From Bombyx mori (Eukaryota; Arthropoda; Insecta; Lepidoptera; Bombycidae): DNA of 64,000 bases. The translations under genes and the position numbers were made by a program. Below are positions 1 through 14,141 of this stretch, one piece after another. The DNA lies in contig NC_085128.1 of NCBI RefSeq assembly GCF_030269925.1, positions 7,256,501 to 7,320,500 on the forward strand, in the 5' to 3' direction. A model generated the notes under the pieces. That model saw nothing but the letters and a program-made list of their open reading frames with translations. It was not told where the DNA came from and made no database searches. Positions within the stretch are counted from its first letter, which is position 1, and each line of letters opens with the position of its first letter.

Positions 1-3000
1 ACATTTTACTAAGTAATACTTTTTTCATATAGTATGTAGGCCTCTTTGATACTCTCAATATTTTCAATTATATTTTGTACTTTAAACTACAGTAATCATT
101 ATCGTTTGCTTTGGAGCTTGCCATTGTTCTGTAGTATTAAGTAAATTACAGATTATCCGCTCTGAGAGATCGGTTGAAATAATTTGCCTTTGGGATTTGG
201 AATACAAAGATTATAAATAGATGGGTTTTGACGCTGGAGGCTGTCATTAAAAACTTTTATGAGTTTCTCAGAGTTAGTGAATATCGCGAACAGATTGACG
301 ACCGAATTTTAATGACTTATTGTGAGATTATATCTATCCGTCGTCGATTCAAAATAAGACGATTATTATTGTGAAAATTTTAATAAAACGAGGAATTCAG
401 TTCATTGTTAAATCAGAACTGAGTAAATTTAAGGATCTTGCAGACTCTGAATCCTCTAACACTTTCAACTGAAATGAATTTTGTTATTTGCATAAAAATT
501 AACTTTTATGCAAATCTTTCGACTCAACCCAATTTTCATATTCACAGTTTTTCATAGCGATAAGAGCTGACTAGGTGATGCTTTTATATCGAAATGGCGT
601 ATCGATGCAAATTGACTTTTACGTTGACGAAGTTTTATTTACGTGTAAAGTAAAAAAAATAACATAGAGGCCACAGAATTTGTGCCCATTGTAACAATTA
701 AGTAGTCAATTAAAGATATAAAAGATATAATAGTAGTAAAGCCGCTTCGACTTCCGGCTTATATTTACTAACCACAGTGAGACAACGACTCAAAAAGGAT
801 GTTGACCTCTGACACGAGAAACTTCCATTAGTCCCTGTTCTTCGCTAGTGGAAGCTGCGCTTATAGTCCAAGGACTGCGAGATCTTTTCTAACTTCATCA
901 GCGCTATCTTAACCGTTCGAGCTTATTATTACAAGTACTACTATTCTTATTAGTTTCTTACAGCAGTATACTTATTTATTTCCTACGTAATTCCATAATG
1001 TTTAACCCCTCGTTCACCCGAGTTTGCTGTTTGAGACCACCGTTGTACTGATGTAAAAATTACAATCTTATGCCAGAGAAACGGTATTCGCGTTGTGGCC
1101 AAATAAGTTATCATAATGAAAAAATACCGTATCAGAATTAGAAAATATATTCACTTGTTTTATTACTACAAATAAACGAAACCCATTCGCTCAACTATTT
1201 TATGATATTCTATTTGTTATACGAAAAAATTGCGGTGGTCGAATTCGAGAGGAACGAATATTTTATGGAGAATTAAGAGCAATTCACTTCGGCCGTTTTT
1301 CTGTCAACGGACTCGCTACGTGGCACGACAATCGAATTAATAAGCAAACCTTTCGTATTCACTGTGAATATCAAATGTTTGCGCGACAGCCGATTGGCTA
1401 TTGAAATAAAATATTGACATCATGTCGATGTCCCGCGCGCTCGCAACGATTATTTTGTGAATGCTTTTTGATTGCTGCATCGAAATATGAAAAAAAAATC
1501 GACAGAACATTTAAGTGCTTGATAAGTTATATGATCATACATTATTACAGTCTGTCCGATTATCAGATAAATGTTACGGGTATGCGATACCATTTCGCCC
1601 AAAAAAATTATCTGGTTCTTAATTATCTACATGTAACACATATTTGCCTACCCAACTATTACTTTAATACCTACTGTACCTATACTATTGGTAGAGTATG
1701 TTATATGTCGCCACAAATTAGTGCCACTGTCTTAATAATCACCCAAAAAAACCAGATCGTCATTTTATTTTTATATCATGCACGTGGCAGTGTTGTGATA
1801 TCTAAGTTAGAATAGCCGCTTAAAAAAAGGTGAGTTGTGAACTCCTCTTACCCTCTTTGCTAATAAAAGTCGTACAGTCTACTTACACATTCGGACAAAA
1901 AAGGTTTGCTTCGATTTTCTGCAAATAATTTTGATGTAAATGTTATTAAAGCTATGTTATTTTTCTTCATATTCGACCATTTAGTTCCCGGTATAATCTA
2001 GACCTACGATATTACATAAATATTATTACACAAATGCACATCAATAATTTGTCCACAATAGTGGAGCTGCCGAACGAATAAAGAGTCTATGTGGTTGAAT
2101 TCGCTATGAGGTTCAAACTATGATGGTCCACCGGTAAAATAACAGATTGCTCAGTTGCGGTCGCCTTGATTTCCCACAAGATTACCTCAATGAGGGTAAG
2201 AAGTCAACCGCAGGTCTACTGTTTTGCTTCGTCTTATAATTCTGTATCTCGCCCCATCAATCTCGCAATGTATGGTTTGAATATTTTATTCAGTAGTATT
2301 TTTGTTTCATCTCGTTTTGCTCTAACCAGTTTGCTTTTTTAGGATTCTGTATGAAAACATAATACGATTATTTTTTCAGTAGATCAATTCTTATCAGAAC
2401 AAATCGAAAGAAAATGTTAATATTGTATTATCAGACGATAACTGAGCATTCGATTAAAAAACAATTGCAATTTTCATTTGACATTCGATTTAAATACTTA
2501 TTAAAAGTAATAAACCTATTAATTAACTATTAAAACCTTAATTGTCTCACTGAAAATGTAGTCATTAGTGGTAATTGATTTTATTTATTATCTTTTCAGA
2601 AATAATCTACCCTTCTTATCGGTAATAATTCCGATACACCCTGTATAATTTAATAAGAAGATTCATAATTGCCCTGGATTCAAATCAAAGCCATAGCTAC
2701 TATACAGCACTACAACATTGCCAATTACATATGGCATGTCATTATTCTATAAAAATAACGTATTACATAAAATATCGTTCTAATTTTATAATACCTTAAC
2801 TAATAGCATCTTAAATAAGTCATAAATTAATTTCATCCTTTTCAAAACACACATCTCAAAATTAATAAAAAGTTTATTTATTAAGGTAAAAATCGAAAAA
2901 CAAAGTCATACGTCACGGAACCTTTATGTTTTATTTATGAATCTTCACTTTCTCAAAGTGGATTTTCATTCGGTGAAAGAGAGAAATAGCGAGATTAAGA

Positions 3001-3540
3001 TATTTGTCTGATCTCTTGGATTCTTGCACCAAGAGTTTGGTGATTCGCGCAGGGCGGAATAATCGTATGTCTTCATTTGTCAGCCAGCCGGGCAATGTTG
3101 ACGTAATAAACATTCCATGTTGACGCGTTTCCCACTAAATTACTTTTATTAACGTCGACATAATTTAATTTTGTACCCCATCCTGTAGCAACACAGCCGG
3201 CTACAATTCCATGTTACCGTATTCAGCAGATTATTTCATTAAAATATGATCGATTTTACATACTTATAAGGTGACAAGAAGTGTGACAATCTAACATTTA
3301 AATTCTCAAACTAACCTTTACAAATTAATATTTAATGTACCCCAATTATATAGAATGTGTGGGTGTGAGTGCCTATGCTGTGTGACTTCCACTTCTAACA
3401 ACGAATGTAGATTTTTTGCAGGTTCATAACAAATCGTCGAACTTATGATAATGCAGCTTAGAATAGCTAATTAAAAGGTTTATTATAGAGATATCCACAT
3501 CATTTATTTTATTTTATGGAAAAAATAGATACTCGTGCTA
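1..3540. other. Intergenic, no gene seen
   Basis: AT-rich sequence without a reading frame that resembles a known protein. The longest open frame (1414-1815, +) has an irregular composition and no recognisable domain, so I treat it as chance. No structured repeat with clear ends was found. Confidence 0.5.
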
Positions 3541-3544
3541 GAAT

Positions 3545-3815
3545 ATTTTATGCGGTGATCACGCACCAGCAAGGGATGCTTTTGTGGTTTCGAAAGAAAT
3601 GAGAAAAAGGTACCATCGTCAAGCCATTGTCACTATTTGTTGCCGCAAAGCGTTGGGCGTGCCCCTGCCCTGGACTGATGACTTGCAGCGATATGCGGGA
3701 AAATATTGGATGCGGAATGCAGAGGACCGTTCATTGTGGCGGACTATGGGGGAGGCCAACAGTGGAGAAATCCAGGCTGGTGATGATTATGATTATCGCG
3801 AACCAGACTAGCGTT
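3545..3815 (+). mobile_element. RTE-type LINE, fragment of the reverse transcriptase C-terminus
   Basis: Translation around 3584-3811 gives a tail of the kind that ends RTE-clade endonuclease/reverse transcriptases: a PWTDDL block, then a W-M-R-N-A-E-D-R block and a W-R-T-M-G-E-A block. These match the usual lepidopteran arrangement of 'RW-DDL, W-R-A-DR-W, LGEA'. Only the last 70 or so residues remain. The upstream reverse transcriptase and endonuclease are missing, so this is a 5'-truncated dead copy. Confidence 0.6.
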
Positions 3816-6770
3816 CCAGTTTGAGGCGGGCTTAGGGCTGTAAATTACCTCGGTACGCACCAATTGCAGAAAATCAATTTCAAGTTTTGCATAAGTCTAA
3901 GGATTCGAACTTAACTGAAAATTTTCCCCTTTATAAACTTTGTTATTTATATTAACTTTGCCCCGAATTAGTTCAAACATAAATTATCACTTCCTCGATT
4001 AAGCACCTCCAGACGGGCAATGGAATAAACTCATCCTTTCTGCCATCCACTGTAACGAAAATATTGATTTGGGTCCTTTTGCTCCTCAGCTCGGCAATTA
4101 GTCGCTTTGATGTATGCAAAGTGGCACTGTAAATACTGCCCAACCAAAACAAAATATTTGGCGTACTTTTTTGACGAAAATAAAGTTATATATCAATTTA
4201 ACAATTAGTCGCAAAAAGAATATACATTCGGAATAAACGAATAAAAGTAATTAAGTGTGAACTCGAGTTTATTTTGTGCTTGTAAAAATTAGAATTTAAT
4301 CCAAAATTCTTAGCAAGAGAAAACTGCTCGTGTATTGCATTAAAATCTGAAAAAATAACTACAAATTATTATCGGGTTGTTTATCGGGTTTAAGAATTAA
4401 TAATTTTATTGAATATTTAGGGGTACCGGACAAATGGAAGATTTTCCACCGAGCGGGTAATATTACTTGACCTTGGTTAGATTAATATTGTTTTCGTTTA
4501 AATGATTACACGATGCATTATCTGAATTTGCGAGTTCAGTTATAACAAATTTTAAGAGTGTGTATATAACGATTTATTTTATTTTTAGACTGTATTTATA
4601 GGCTGCTAATGTTACAGCAGAATTGTTGAATAACTTGAAGCACTCTCGACTGGTTGTCGCTAGTCAACGTACAAGCCCCAACAACTTTTTAATTGGCCAG
4701 ACTTACGGATTGAAAAAAGCCAAGAGCCATTTCGACTTAATTAAATTTACTCTTCGGCAGAGAAACAAAATAAGACCAATGTTTCTCTTTTCGCATGGAC
4801 AAAACGAAAAGGCTGTAAATATTTATAAATTTAGAAAATATTTTTGTTACGTTCGTTAATCTTATTACTAGTTTTTGTCGCTTTGGTTCTGTTTATTAGA
4901 AACGTAACAATGTTTGTCGTTATAATAAAGTCATAAAAACTGTAGCTGACTAATTGTTGTTTTGATGTTTTCAACACAAACAACAAGGGTTGAAGAAATC
5001 CAAATTGTTCATTATTAGACGTGCTGTTGTATTCGCAAAAAAATAGCTATGTCCATTCCTTGAAAAACCTTCTACAAAGATGAAAACAACTTTCGTTATA
5101 GTACTACAATCGTAGGTCCTTAACAATACAGGATTTCTGCATAAATGTGATCCTACAATTTGGTGTTTTGAAGCAGTTGATGCAAAGTCATTACGATGTA
5201 GCAGAATATCCATTAATTCTATTTAAGTAACATTTAGCTAAGTCAGCCGTCATAAATTAAATTCGTGGTGAAGCATTCTCCGGGGGGCTCACGGGTGCAG
5301 AAATGAAAAGCTCACTTCAATTAAATCCTTTTGATACAAGCATCTGATCCTTTAATGAAGATGTCGGTTCCCTTTGATTACCCTACACTTTCACATTTAT
5401 TTGATATTTCTATATTGATTTATACTTTGGTATTTATAGAGATTTCTAATTACGTCATAAATTATTATATTCCAAGCTTTGATTTCATATGCTGTATAAT
5501 TTAATTCTGAATTGAAGCTGATGGTAGTTGGTTAAGTTGAAGGGAGAAGATCACGCGAAGGCGTCTAACCTTTCAATGAGTGAGGGCTAAGTGAAAGAAT
5601 ATGAAAGTATATTAATTTTATGAATCCAACAGAAAATGCTAGCCGATACCAGTTGATATAAAAGTAGCTTTTTGGTGGACTAACTTTTTAAAAATTACAT
5701 TAACATCACCTTCGTTTTTCAATCCTCAAAAGTCATTGACTACCACGATTGATTTATAAAAAAATACTTTCGGCACTTTCATGTGATGTGATGTTATTTT
5801 AATAACAAAGACAGTTCCCCGTGGAAATTGGTTACTGTGTATCGATTGTAATTTATTTTACTGGTCGACCGGCACACTGTGGCTAAGCATTGATGGGCTC
5901 TAGCTTAATATCCGGCAGCCGCGGGCCGTTTTCATTTGGACACCTTTGTTCGGGAATCCGATAAAGGAAATACTCATTCCCTGTTTGTGACAACGTTTCC
6001 ATTAGGATTGACGAACGTGAGCAACGAAATTTTCCGCCCAAAGTATTTCTTTTTTTATCAAATAAATAGAATAATACGAGTCGATCTTTTATATTCTTCG
6101 TTATCAGCTCTTCGTTTGTGTTTCTTATAGGAAATTATCGACTTAGTTATTTACTATTGACGTGTATGTTAGTTTAAGTTACCTCCTAAGGATGGCCTCG
6201 TAAAAACGCAATGAAAACTCTCAGCAAACCTTTTATAACTTCCGAAGAAAAGGTAACAGGAATCTTCACAATGGGGTCATTATACGGCTTAGATGTACGC
6301 GTATAAATATATATTACTCTTGCTGTCTACAAAGACAGAAACATTATCGTAGCACTGCAGGCGTTACACGAATTCGAATGAGATAAAAATAAGTAAATAG
6401 TGAATATTGTATCCAAGTATAACAAATGTTAATGTAGAGGCAGTGCCTGTATATTTTGTTCGGTGTGAAGGTAAGTCAGTAAGTGCTGCGTTGTGTAAAT
6501 GAGAAGCGTCAGAAAGTGATGTGGTAAGGGCTTTGTTCTCGAGTGGGCCCTGCTCTATCTCGGAGACGCGGCTCAATCACGACCTCTCCGGCAGCCATTG
6601 GCCCCTCTCCATGTGAATCTCTCAATGCAGGCATTCTAGCAAGCTCGTTAAATTATATTTGCATCTGGTTATAGTTCCTAAATCTTTGGCATAAGTTACA
6701 TTTTTAATTATAGTTTTGCGTATTTTACACGTAGTACTAAATTGTAAGCGTTTGGCACGACATACATTTT
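3816..6770. other. Intergenic, nothing recognised
   Basis: No supported coding region. Short open frames near 4623-4859 and 5936-6130 lack domain character and codon bias. No repeat family could be assigned. Confidence 0.45.
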
Positions 6771-6772
6771 AT

Positions 6773-6921
6773 TTGCCTATTTCTGCCGTAAAGCAGTAAT
6801 GCGTTTCGATTTGAAGGGTGGGGCAGCCGTTGTAACTATACTTGAGATCTATGGGCTCCAGTAACCACTTAACACCAGATGGGCTGTGAGCTCGTCCACC
6901 GATCTAAGCAATAAAAAAAAA
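6773..6921 (+). mobile_element. Bm1 SINE, 5'-truncated, internally deleted
   Basis: Matches the 3' half of the Bm1 consensus visible elsewhere in this window: the 'cctatttctgccgt' block, 'gcagtaatgcgtttcg', 'gggtggggcagccgttgtaa', 'ctccagtaaccacttaacac' and the 'aagcaataaaaa' tail. The piece between 'actatact' and 'tctatgggctcc' has been lost. Confidence 0.85.
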
Positions 6922-7639
6922 TATAATAAGGCGAAATGATATATCTGACTCAGTATGTTAAAAACAAGAATAACATGTACATACTTTGTAATTAATTGTC
7001 AAGAATAAAAACTCTCATACGAAAAAACCGATGTGCAAAAATTTTATAATTGAACTAAAGAACAAAATGTAAATTTAAAATGCCATCATAAGATTGAAAT
7101 GAAGTGTAGTTTGGGAGCGGGCCCGATAACGGCTCCCTCGCCTGCGTAGTTATCCGGGTAACGTTCAATTACAACAAAGCATAAAAGTTACCAACAAAGG
7201 GGATGAGACTGCAAGTTTTGACGTCCCTTGTACAAGTCTTATTTATCGCTTCCTGTGCGATTATACCGCCGCACAACTCGGGTTAGGGTTTCAAATGCAT
7301 TATGCGGAAGCTGTTCTCTTTTATCTTAAAATGTCACATTTTTTAGAACTCGGTTTTTGTACGATTAAATAAGAGAAACATTGGTTATGTTGTACGTATT
7401 CAACTGATTTTTTTCGATTCTACTTTCCTTTTCGCGTTAAACTTTCCCATTAACGCAGATTTTAAACCTATTTATAAGGTTATGAACACTCAACGTTTTT
7501 TTCTTCTAAAAACAGTTCAGTCGTTTTTGATTAATTTGATCGAGCGATCAAATAAACTAAGCGACAGATAAAATATCAAATCTCGCTATTTAAGATCAAA
7601 CATAATCTCAAAATATTTAAAAAAAAACACGGTTAATGT

Positions 7640-8160
7640 AGTCTACACGTCGGTTTCTTGAGCCTTCCTGTGATCCAAATCGGCATACGAAGAAGATCCG
7701 AAGCACTTGGGCGCCAGGATTCGTGCAATGTCGACAGCGACGGTTTGGTAGGAAGAAAGAAAAGTGCTCCATGATGCTCTACCACTTGATTCTGTTAGGT
7801 AGTACATAATATATTCGCAAAAGTCTTCCGCCGCGTCCGCCTCCATTCGGTAGTAATTTAAATGACAATACTAATCACATAAAATAATCCTAAATGACAA
7901 GCTCCTCCTATACGAGGCAAACCGTCTGTGCCCCGCTGTATTAACATTGCGTCCACGGTGATAGCAATCAACCTCCAGGAAACAGGGTGAAGTCTCAACC
8001 ACCAGGAATACCGCCTCAAAGTCCCTGACGGTCCTAATCGTGATTAACATCATGTACATTATCTGTATACTGGGTGTTAGGAGACCGCTTCCGAAAACGA
8101 AGGCAGACCATGGTACTAATGACACCTTTGATCATGGAACGGAAAAAGAATAGAATCTGA
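7640..8160 (-). other. Coding-like but unrecognised stretch
   Basis: Two open frames sit on the minus strand (7643-7846 and 7871-8125), in a stretch richer in GC than its surroundings. The first has a plausible codon composition, and the second encodes a hydrophobic run. I do not recognise either, and no splice pair connects them convincingly. The outer end (8064-8155) is duplicated in inverted orientation at 8281-8375. It may be a decayed gene or part of a transposon. Confidence 0.25.
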
Positions 8161-8375
8161 TTTAAAAAAAAAATCATTATTTTAAAAGGTTTTATTAGCA
8201 TTATTTACGCTTCATCATATAACTACAGCTATAAATGAAACGATAGTTTTATAAAAAATACTTTACTTTACTAAAATCAGGATCGATTTTTTTTCCGTCC
8301 CATCATCAAAGGTGTCATTAGTAATATCTATCAGTCTTCGTTTTCGGAAGCGGTCTCCTAACACCCAGTATATGA
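8064..8375. repeat. Imperfect inverted duplication, arms about 90 bp
   Basis: The reverse complement of 8064-8155 matches 8281-8375 over about 90 bp. Shared blocks include 'atcaaaggtgtcattagta' and 'cttcgttttcggaagcggt', followed by 'ctcctaacacccagtata'. About 125 bp of AT-rich DNA separates the arms. The right arm ends directly against the Helitron-like element at 8377. Confidence 0.75.
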
Positions 8376-8376
8376 A

Positions 8377-8683
8377 TCTATACTTATATATAAGTATATA
8401 AAAATGAATTGCTGTTCGTTAGTCTCGCTAAAACTCGAGAATGGCTAGACCGATTTGGCTAACTATGGTCTTGAATTATTTGTGGAAGTCCAGAGAAGGT
8501 TTAAAAGATAGAAAGATAAATATGAAAATGCTCGGAATTAAATAAATATAACAATTTTATTTTTCCTTTGATGTGTCCCCCGTCGGACGGATTCCGTTTT
8601 GTTTGTTTTAAGTTTATTTTATACAAAAGTTTAGGTCTTTTATTTATCGATTGAGGCACTACGAAGTCTGCCGGGTCAGCTAG
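8377..8683 (+). mobile_element. Non-autonomous Helitron-like element
   Basis: It starts with TC after an A and ends 'gccgggtcagctag', that is, with CTAG, as Helitrons do (5' TC, 3' CTRR). The 5' end 'gctgttcgttagtctcgc', followed by a 'ctcgagaatggctagaccg' block, resembles a very common lepidopteran non-autonomous Helitron family, recalled from general knowledge. No Rep/helicase coding is present. Confidence 0.55.
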
Positions 8684-11323
8684 CTATAAATAGTTTTATC
8701 GAATAAAAATGAAAATTCAAGCATATATATCGCTTATTTATAAAAAGACTTTCTCTAAATTTGTTCCAAACATATTTTTTCACACTCACAAGATTCTGTA
8801 TGTTCGGCACTGTTCTGAAATTATCGCGCAATAAACACGTATATATTCGTTTAATCGCTGCGTTCTCGCGGTGGCTGTAAACAAAAGTGCCGAAACGATG
8901 ACTCGTTAAACTTTAAAGCGTACCTTGACACTTGTTGTTTAATGGAAGAATATTCCGGTATTCACAGATGTGTAATTTAAACTCGCACACTTTTAATCTA
9001 CAGGTTTATTTTAGTGTTAACAACTGCCTGTTTTATAATTTTTATTGATAGAGACTTAAGATAAATAGTTATTTGAGTTCATTAGGCAAGTAAACGCAAG
9101 ATTTTGGTTAGCAAAGTACAAGAAATAGTCATACACTAGCAATATGCAATAATTTTAAAATGATTTAATACTAAGCTATGGTCCTTTCCAAATATTTTTT
9201 AAACTATAAACTAAAAGTCCAAATTAACTCAATACCGACTATGAAGTAACTAGAGAAGGCTGTGGACATCACGACATGCATGCCGCTAACAGGATTGAGG
9301 CATGAGATCAAACTGAAAATCATAATTCTAGGCATGCGCGTTGTCAAAATACTAAAACACTGGAAAAAATCATTTCCTTAAAGGAATGTTCCTTAAAGGA
9401 TCGAGACAAAACAATAATGTTTGATGTGTTTTGTCTAGCCATGTTTATAAATATAAATTAGTGCAATTTGTTTTCATTTCAAACGTACAGCGTTCTCGAC
9501 TTGAAAGTATTATGAATTACCTTCAATTCATTTTATGCGCTGAGGACAACATCCCCCTACGACTTTCTAAGAATTTATTGCAAGAAATTTTGGTTGTACA
9601 CGAAGAATTATTGCTCATTAAGACAAACAAACACAGCAAGTTTTATTCAACGACTTGTGAATTAAATTTGTATAATTTTAGCTCTTAGAATCCCAGTAAT
9701 TAAGTTTTTTTTAAAAGCCTGTATTATAAATACTATGTGTAAATACTATGATTGTTGCTTAAAGCTTCCTCTAAATCACAACTGCTACTACCGTGACATA
9801 AATTTGTAATGACAACCTATATTTTCAGACCATTTACTCTTAGGTATCCCGACTTATTATGTTTCAGAGACGGTTAAAACTCAAATAGACTATACATACG
9901 AGTTTTTGTTGGTCATTTCATTAAAGTGTCGCAAGCCACGGTAGTTAACTCGGTCGAGAAACAATCTAACATCGTTATACGGGTATGTTACAGTCGTGTT
10001 TATGGACTGTAAAACGCATCTTGAAGCTAGCCGCAGACACTTTGTATCACGCACGATGAGCTAAACTCGTTGTCGTGAAGCCAACAGTGCGGTTTAACAT
10101 GCGCTTAATTTCCCTGATACATTTAAAATGCTTTTGTGACCTTTTGTTTGTTCGCATTGATTTATTCGTCATTTTGAGAAATATAGAATATTTATACAAT
10201 ATCAGTTTATTAGAACAATATGCGGAATATCTGTTTAAGTTTGGTATACATAAATGGAACATTCTTTGTTATGGGCCGGTAATTTTTACTACATTTTCGT
10301 AGCAGCAGTAACTTCTCTTCAATTACCTCTATCCCTCTGAATTATTTTAACCCCAGATCGCGGATTTGACTGGTGTTAATTTATTGTAAAAATACCCCAG
10401 AGTGTACGTACTACTACCCAGATATTTTAAATTGTTCACTTCTTTTTGTTGTGACTAGTTTCCTTTTTCATGAAAATTTTCAGTCACAGTCGTTGTATTT
10501 TTATTACTTTTTTAGGATCTCTTCAATAAGAATATCCGAGTTGTAATAATATACACTAAAATAGTGTTTAAAAAAATTGTAAGTTGGAAGTATTCTGACA
10601 AAGGCTATATGGGGTAGTCGTCCCTACTGGACTCACGTATATTTATCAAATGCAACGACAAACAAAGACATTGTTTTTACGTACATGAATGCTCATTAAC
10701 TACTATGTTGGACCTAAATTCAATTCTTGTTCAGTTAAATAAGACATTTTTTAAAAAATTACAATGTTTTATTTCCGTTTTTCTAATCCATAGTCTGACT
10801 ATTTCTGAGCAATTCAATTGGCAAGACTATATAATTCAACACACCGAGTTACAGCAGTTCGTTTTATAAGAAAAAAGGAATTTTAAAATATTTGAGTCCT
10901 AAATAGCGAATAAAAATTTAAAATATGCAAAAAAAAATTAAGCTCGTTTTCGTCCACTACGGAACGCACGCTTATCGTTTTAAGATAGATGAGTAATCCT
11001 TAAGCCTTTAAATTGAATTGTTTGAAAATAAAAGGAAATAAAGAAAACAGAAAAACATAAATAAAGACAGAATAAAAAATATTTTAATGTTTATCTTTGA
11101 TTGAATTTTTTTAGGCGCACGATTTCAACAAAATGCAAAACCTTGTTGCAATTTTTTTAATTATGTATGTTAAATAGACGACAAAATTCAATTCGACTAT
11201 TTTGCATCAATCATTACACAAAATAAGTGCCGCACAAGCTAGAGTGCGAAAACAATGATTAAAGAAAGTTAATCTGTATTAGATTTTTCCTAAATAAGCC
11301 CATCTACGAGTATTTTCGGGATA
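8684..11323. other. Intergenic, nothing recognised
   Basis: AT-rich DNA with short random frames (for example 9431-9688 and 10047-10302 on both strands). No domains, splice-coherent exons or assigned repeats. Confidence 0.45.
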
Positions 11324-11558
11324 TTTTTTTTTGCTTAGGTGGGTGGACGACACCTGGTGTTAATTGGTTACTGGAGCCCATAGACATCTACAACGTAAAT
11401 GCGCCCCCAACCTTGAGATATAAGTTCTAAGGTTCCAAATATAGTTACAACGGGGGCCCCACCCTTCAAACCGAAACGCATTACTGCTTCACGGCAGAAA
11501 TAGGCAGGGTGGTGGTACCTACCCGCGCGGACTCACAAGAGGTCCTGCCACCAGTAAA
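11324..11558 (-). mobile_element. Bm1 SINE, 5'-truncated
   Basis: Reads on the minus strand from 'ttactggtggcagg' to a poly-A tail, which appears as the T run at 11324-11332. It contains all the 3'-half Bm1 blocks and lacks the tRNA-derived head. Confidence 0.9.
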
Positions 11559-13740
11559 AATGAAACTGCTCAAATCCTCAAAGTTCAACCTTAATGTTCA
11601 GGTAGTCAACATCATTCGCAATGGGGTGTCAAGAGGCTCCAGTAACCGCTTTAACATCAGCTAGGCCGTCCTTTTAAATCAATAAAAACGATTAAATCTT
11701 GACGAGCCAAAGATCTCCCGGAAAAATGTAATTCCATGTAACCTAAGTTACATTTATACTCTAGCCATGTAGTTTTAAAAATGGTATATATGTAAAAAAC
11801 AACAACTTTAAATTCAAATTTGAAACTTTTGATATACCTAAACATTTTTTGTCATTTTCTCATTAGAAAGTTAATAAAAAAATTGTTAAATTTTATTGTG
11901 ATATTAAAAAGGGATCGGGCGGTAAAAGGAACCGAATTACTTTGACAGCTTTACACAATGTAGGTTTTTTGTTATGTTTGAAAGATTACTGGTGGCCCGG
12001 AGGCCTTTCCAGTTTCAGCAGGACAGGTGGGCGAGCAAAGGCAAAGTAGGTATGGAAACAAACGCATTTTTTAAACCTCTACATGCTTCGTATTTATAAT
12101 ACTTCGGAGTTGCTAAATCGTTTCATTTGATTATGGCGAATTATACCAAGAAGAAATTGCATGTTTCAATTTATAATTAGTCAAAACTTTTGAAGAGTTT
12201 TTGAAGTTTATTTTGAATATCCTTTACATTTTTTAAAAGCTCGTATTAATTGAAACGTAATTTATTTTATAAACTAACGCAAAATTTAAAAGAAATAAAA
12301 TATCGTAACTAATGGATCCGTATTTTAAATAAAAACTAACAAAAGCCTTTCGTTAAACTAATCTGTTTACTGGAATTGAAACCGCATTGAAAATCTGCAG
12401 CCAGCAAGCGCGCCTCAAGTATTTGGGCCATATTTTGTTGAAGTGAGCGGAATAAGCCGTACTTTGTAACAAATCCGGGACTTCGGTTGGATTTGCCAGT
12501 GTCCGTTTTATGCTTGTTATTCCAGCACGGACGGACCGTGCTCGCAGCTTAAGTATAGCTCACACACAGAATAGAGGTATTCCTTCACTGAACTCACAGT
12601 AAATCGAATCGGTACTCAAATAGAACGCCACGAAACGGGTCACGCCGCTAGGCATTAAATTGCCAATTAGGTATAAACGGTTTAAGCCAGGCCTATACGA
12701 CAGTGATAAAGTATCAACTTAACAGGTCAGTTAGGTGCTAATCTCGTAATGTAGAGATTTGTATTCAAAATAACGTTTCGAATATCATCATTCCAGCCGA
12801 AAATTCCCAATTCATTGACAGTTTTTTTCGTATAAAAACGATCTCTTGAAAAACGAGACTCGCTGACTGAATCACTCGGGGGAAAAAATAAAACGGGAAC
12901 TTGGCCCTAACGACCGTCAAGGGATGTCATTAGGTGATGTCCACTGCTGCATGACTGGAATTAGATTCAGCTTATGTATTTACGTAAGTAACTATTTATT
13001 TGATGTGCCTTGGCAGCAGGTGAATGAATGCGAACTCAAGTAATTAAAAGTAATGTGTTTGGTGGGTGAAACGCTCGTTTTAAAATACAATTGACCTTAT
13101 GTCTCTGGATGCGTGTTTATAGAGTTCAAGTTGTGATGTCTTTGAGTTCCAGTAGACAATCTACAAATCGTGAGTAATAAAAATAGCAGTAATAATATTG
13201 AAGAAAAACGTATACATTTTATTTACTGGAAGATTGTAGAGTCCTGTTATTCTCATCACGAAAAGCAATTTATTACACTAGTGTATTGGCGTAATTCCAA
13301 CTGCGGTTGCCCTTGGAAACTTTTAATTGGCTGCTGTTACATTCTCCGAAGGAAAAACAATAGTTTTATTGACTTGCATTTTGTTTTCATTGTTACTTTA
13401 ATTGCCGTGTATTAAAGTTTACTAAGTAATTTGTTCTTTGTTCTACAGATTTTATTTTTTATTAGTTAATGAAGCTGATTTTTCGTGGATTAGATTCCTG
13501 TACACGAAAAATAATTCCTGTGATCATTGCAGATTTATGTCTATGACACTAACGTGAATCATTCACATCATTCATACAAAAAGATCCTTTTGCCTTTGCA
13601 AGCAAACGAGTCTACGGTCCACCTACTAGTGAGTGGTTATAATCGCTCAAGCACGTCAATTGTGCCAGAGACACATCCTGAGGCGGCTTTACTTATGGTG
13701 CAGGATGTGCGTTGCATTTGGGCGCAGCTCTGTTAGAGCA
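11559..13740. other. Intergenic, nothing recognised
   Basis: No supported gene. Open frames at 13170-13415 and 13527-13736 lack any recognisable family. The second runs up to a Bm1 copy. Confidence 0.4.
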
Positions 13741-13744
13741 CCTC

Positions 13745-13992
13745 TGATGATAGGACCTCTTGTGAGTCCAGACGGGTAGGTACCACCACCCCGCCTATTT
13801 CTGCCGTGAAGCAGTAATGCGTTTCGGTTTGAAGGGTGGGGCAGCCGTTGTAACTATACTGATACCTTAGAACGCATATCTCTCAAGGTGGGTGGAGCAT
13901 TTACGTTGTAGTTGTCTATGGGCTCCAGTAACCACTTAACACCAGGTGAGCTGTGGACTCGTCCACCCATCTAAGCAATAAAAAATAAAAAA
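13745..13992 (+). mobile_element. Bm1 SINE, 5'-truncated
   Basis: Begins at 'taggacctcttgtgagtcc' and runs through 'accaccaccccgcctatttc', 'ttgaagggtggggcagccg' and 'gggctccagtaaccactt' to an A-rich tail after 'aagcaa'. The tRNA-like head is absent. Confidence 0.9.
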
Positions 13993-14141
13993 GGCAATGA
14001 CCTCTGCACTTTCAATGAACCTGCTACATTTAGTGGGTGCTTAATACGTTTTGACCGCGCTTTGTATAGGGCGCTAGAAAATTACCCATTAATCGTTAGA
14101 TTTTACACGGGCACCCCATTGGCTAGAAACGCCTGTGGATA

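Noticed and set aside
1414..1815. 133-residue open frame
   Set aside because: No domain, odd composition with many Tyr/Ile/Cys, AT-driven frame; no splice signals or promoter in support.
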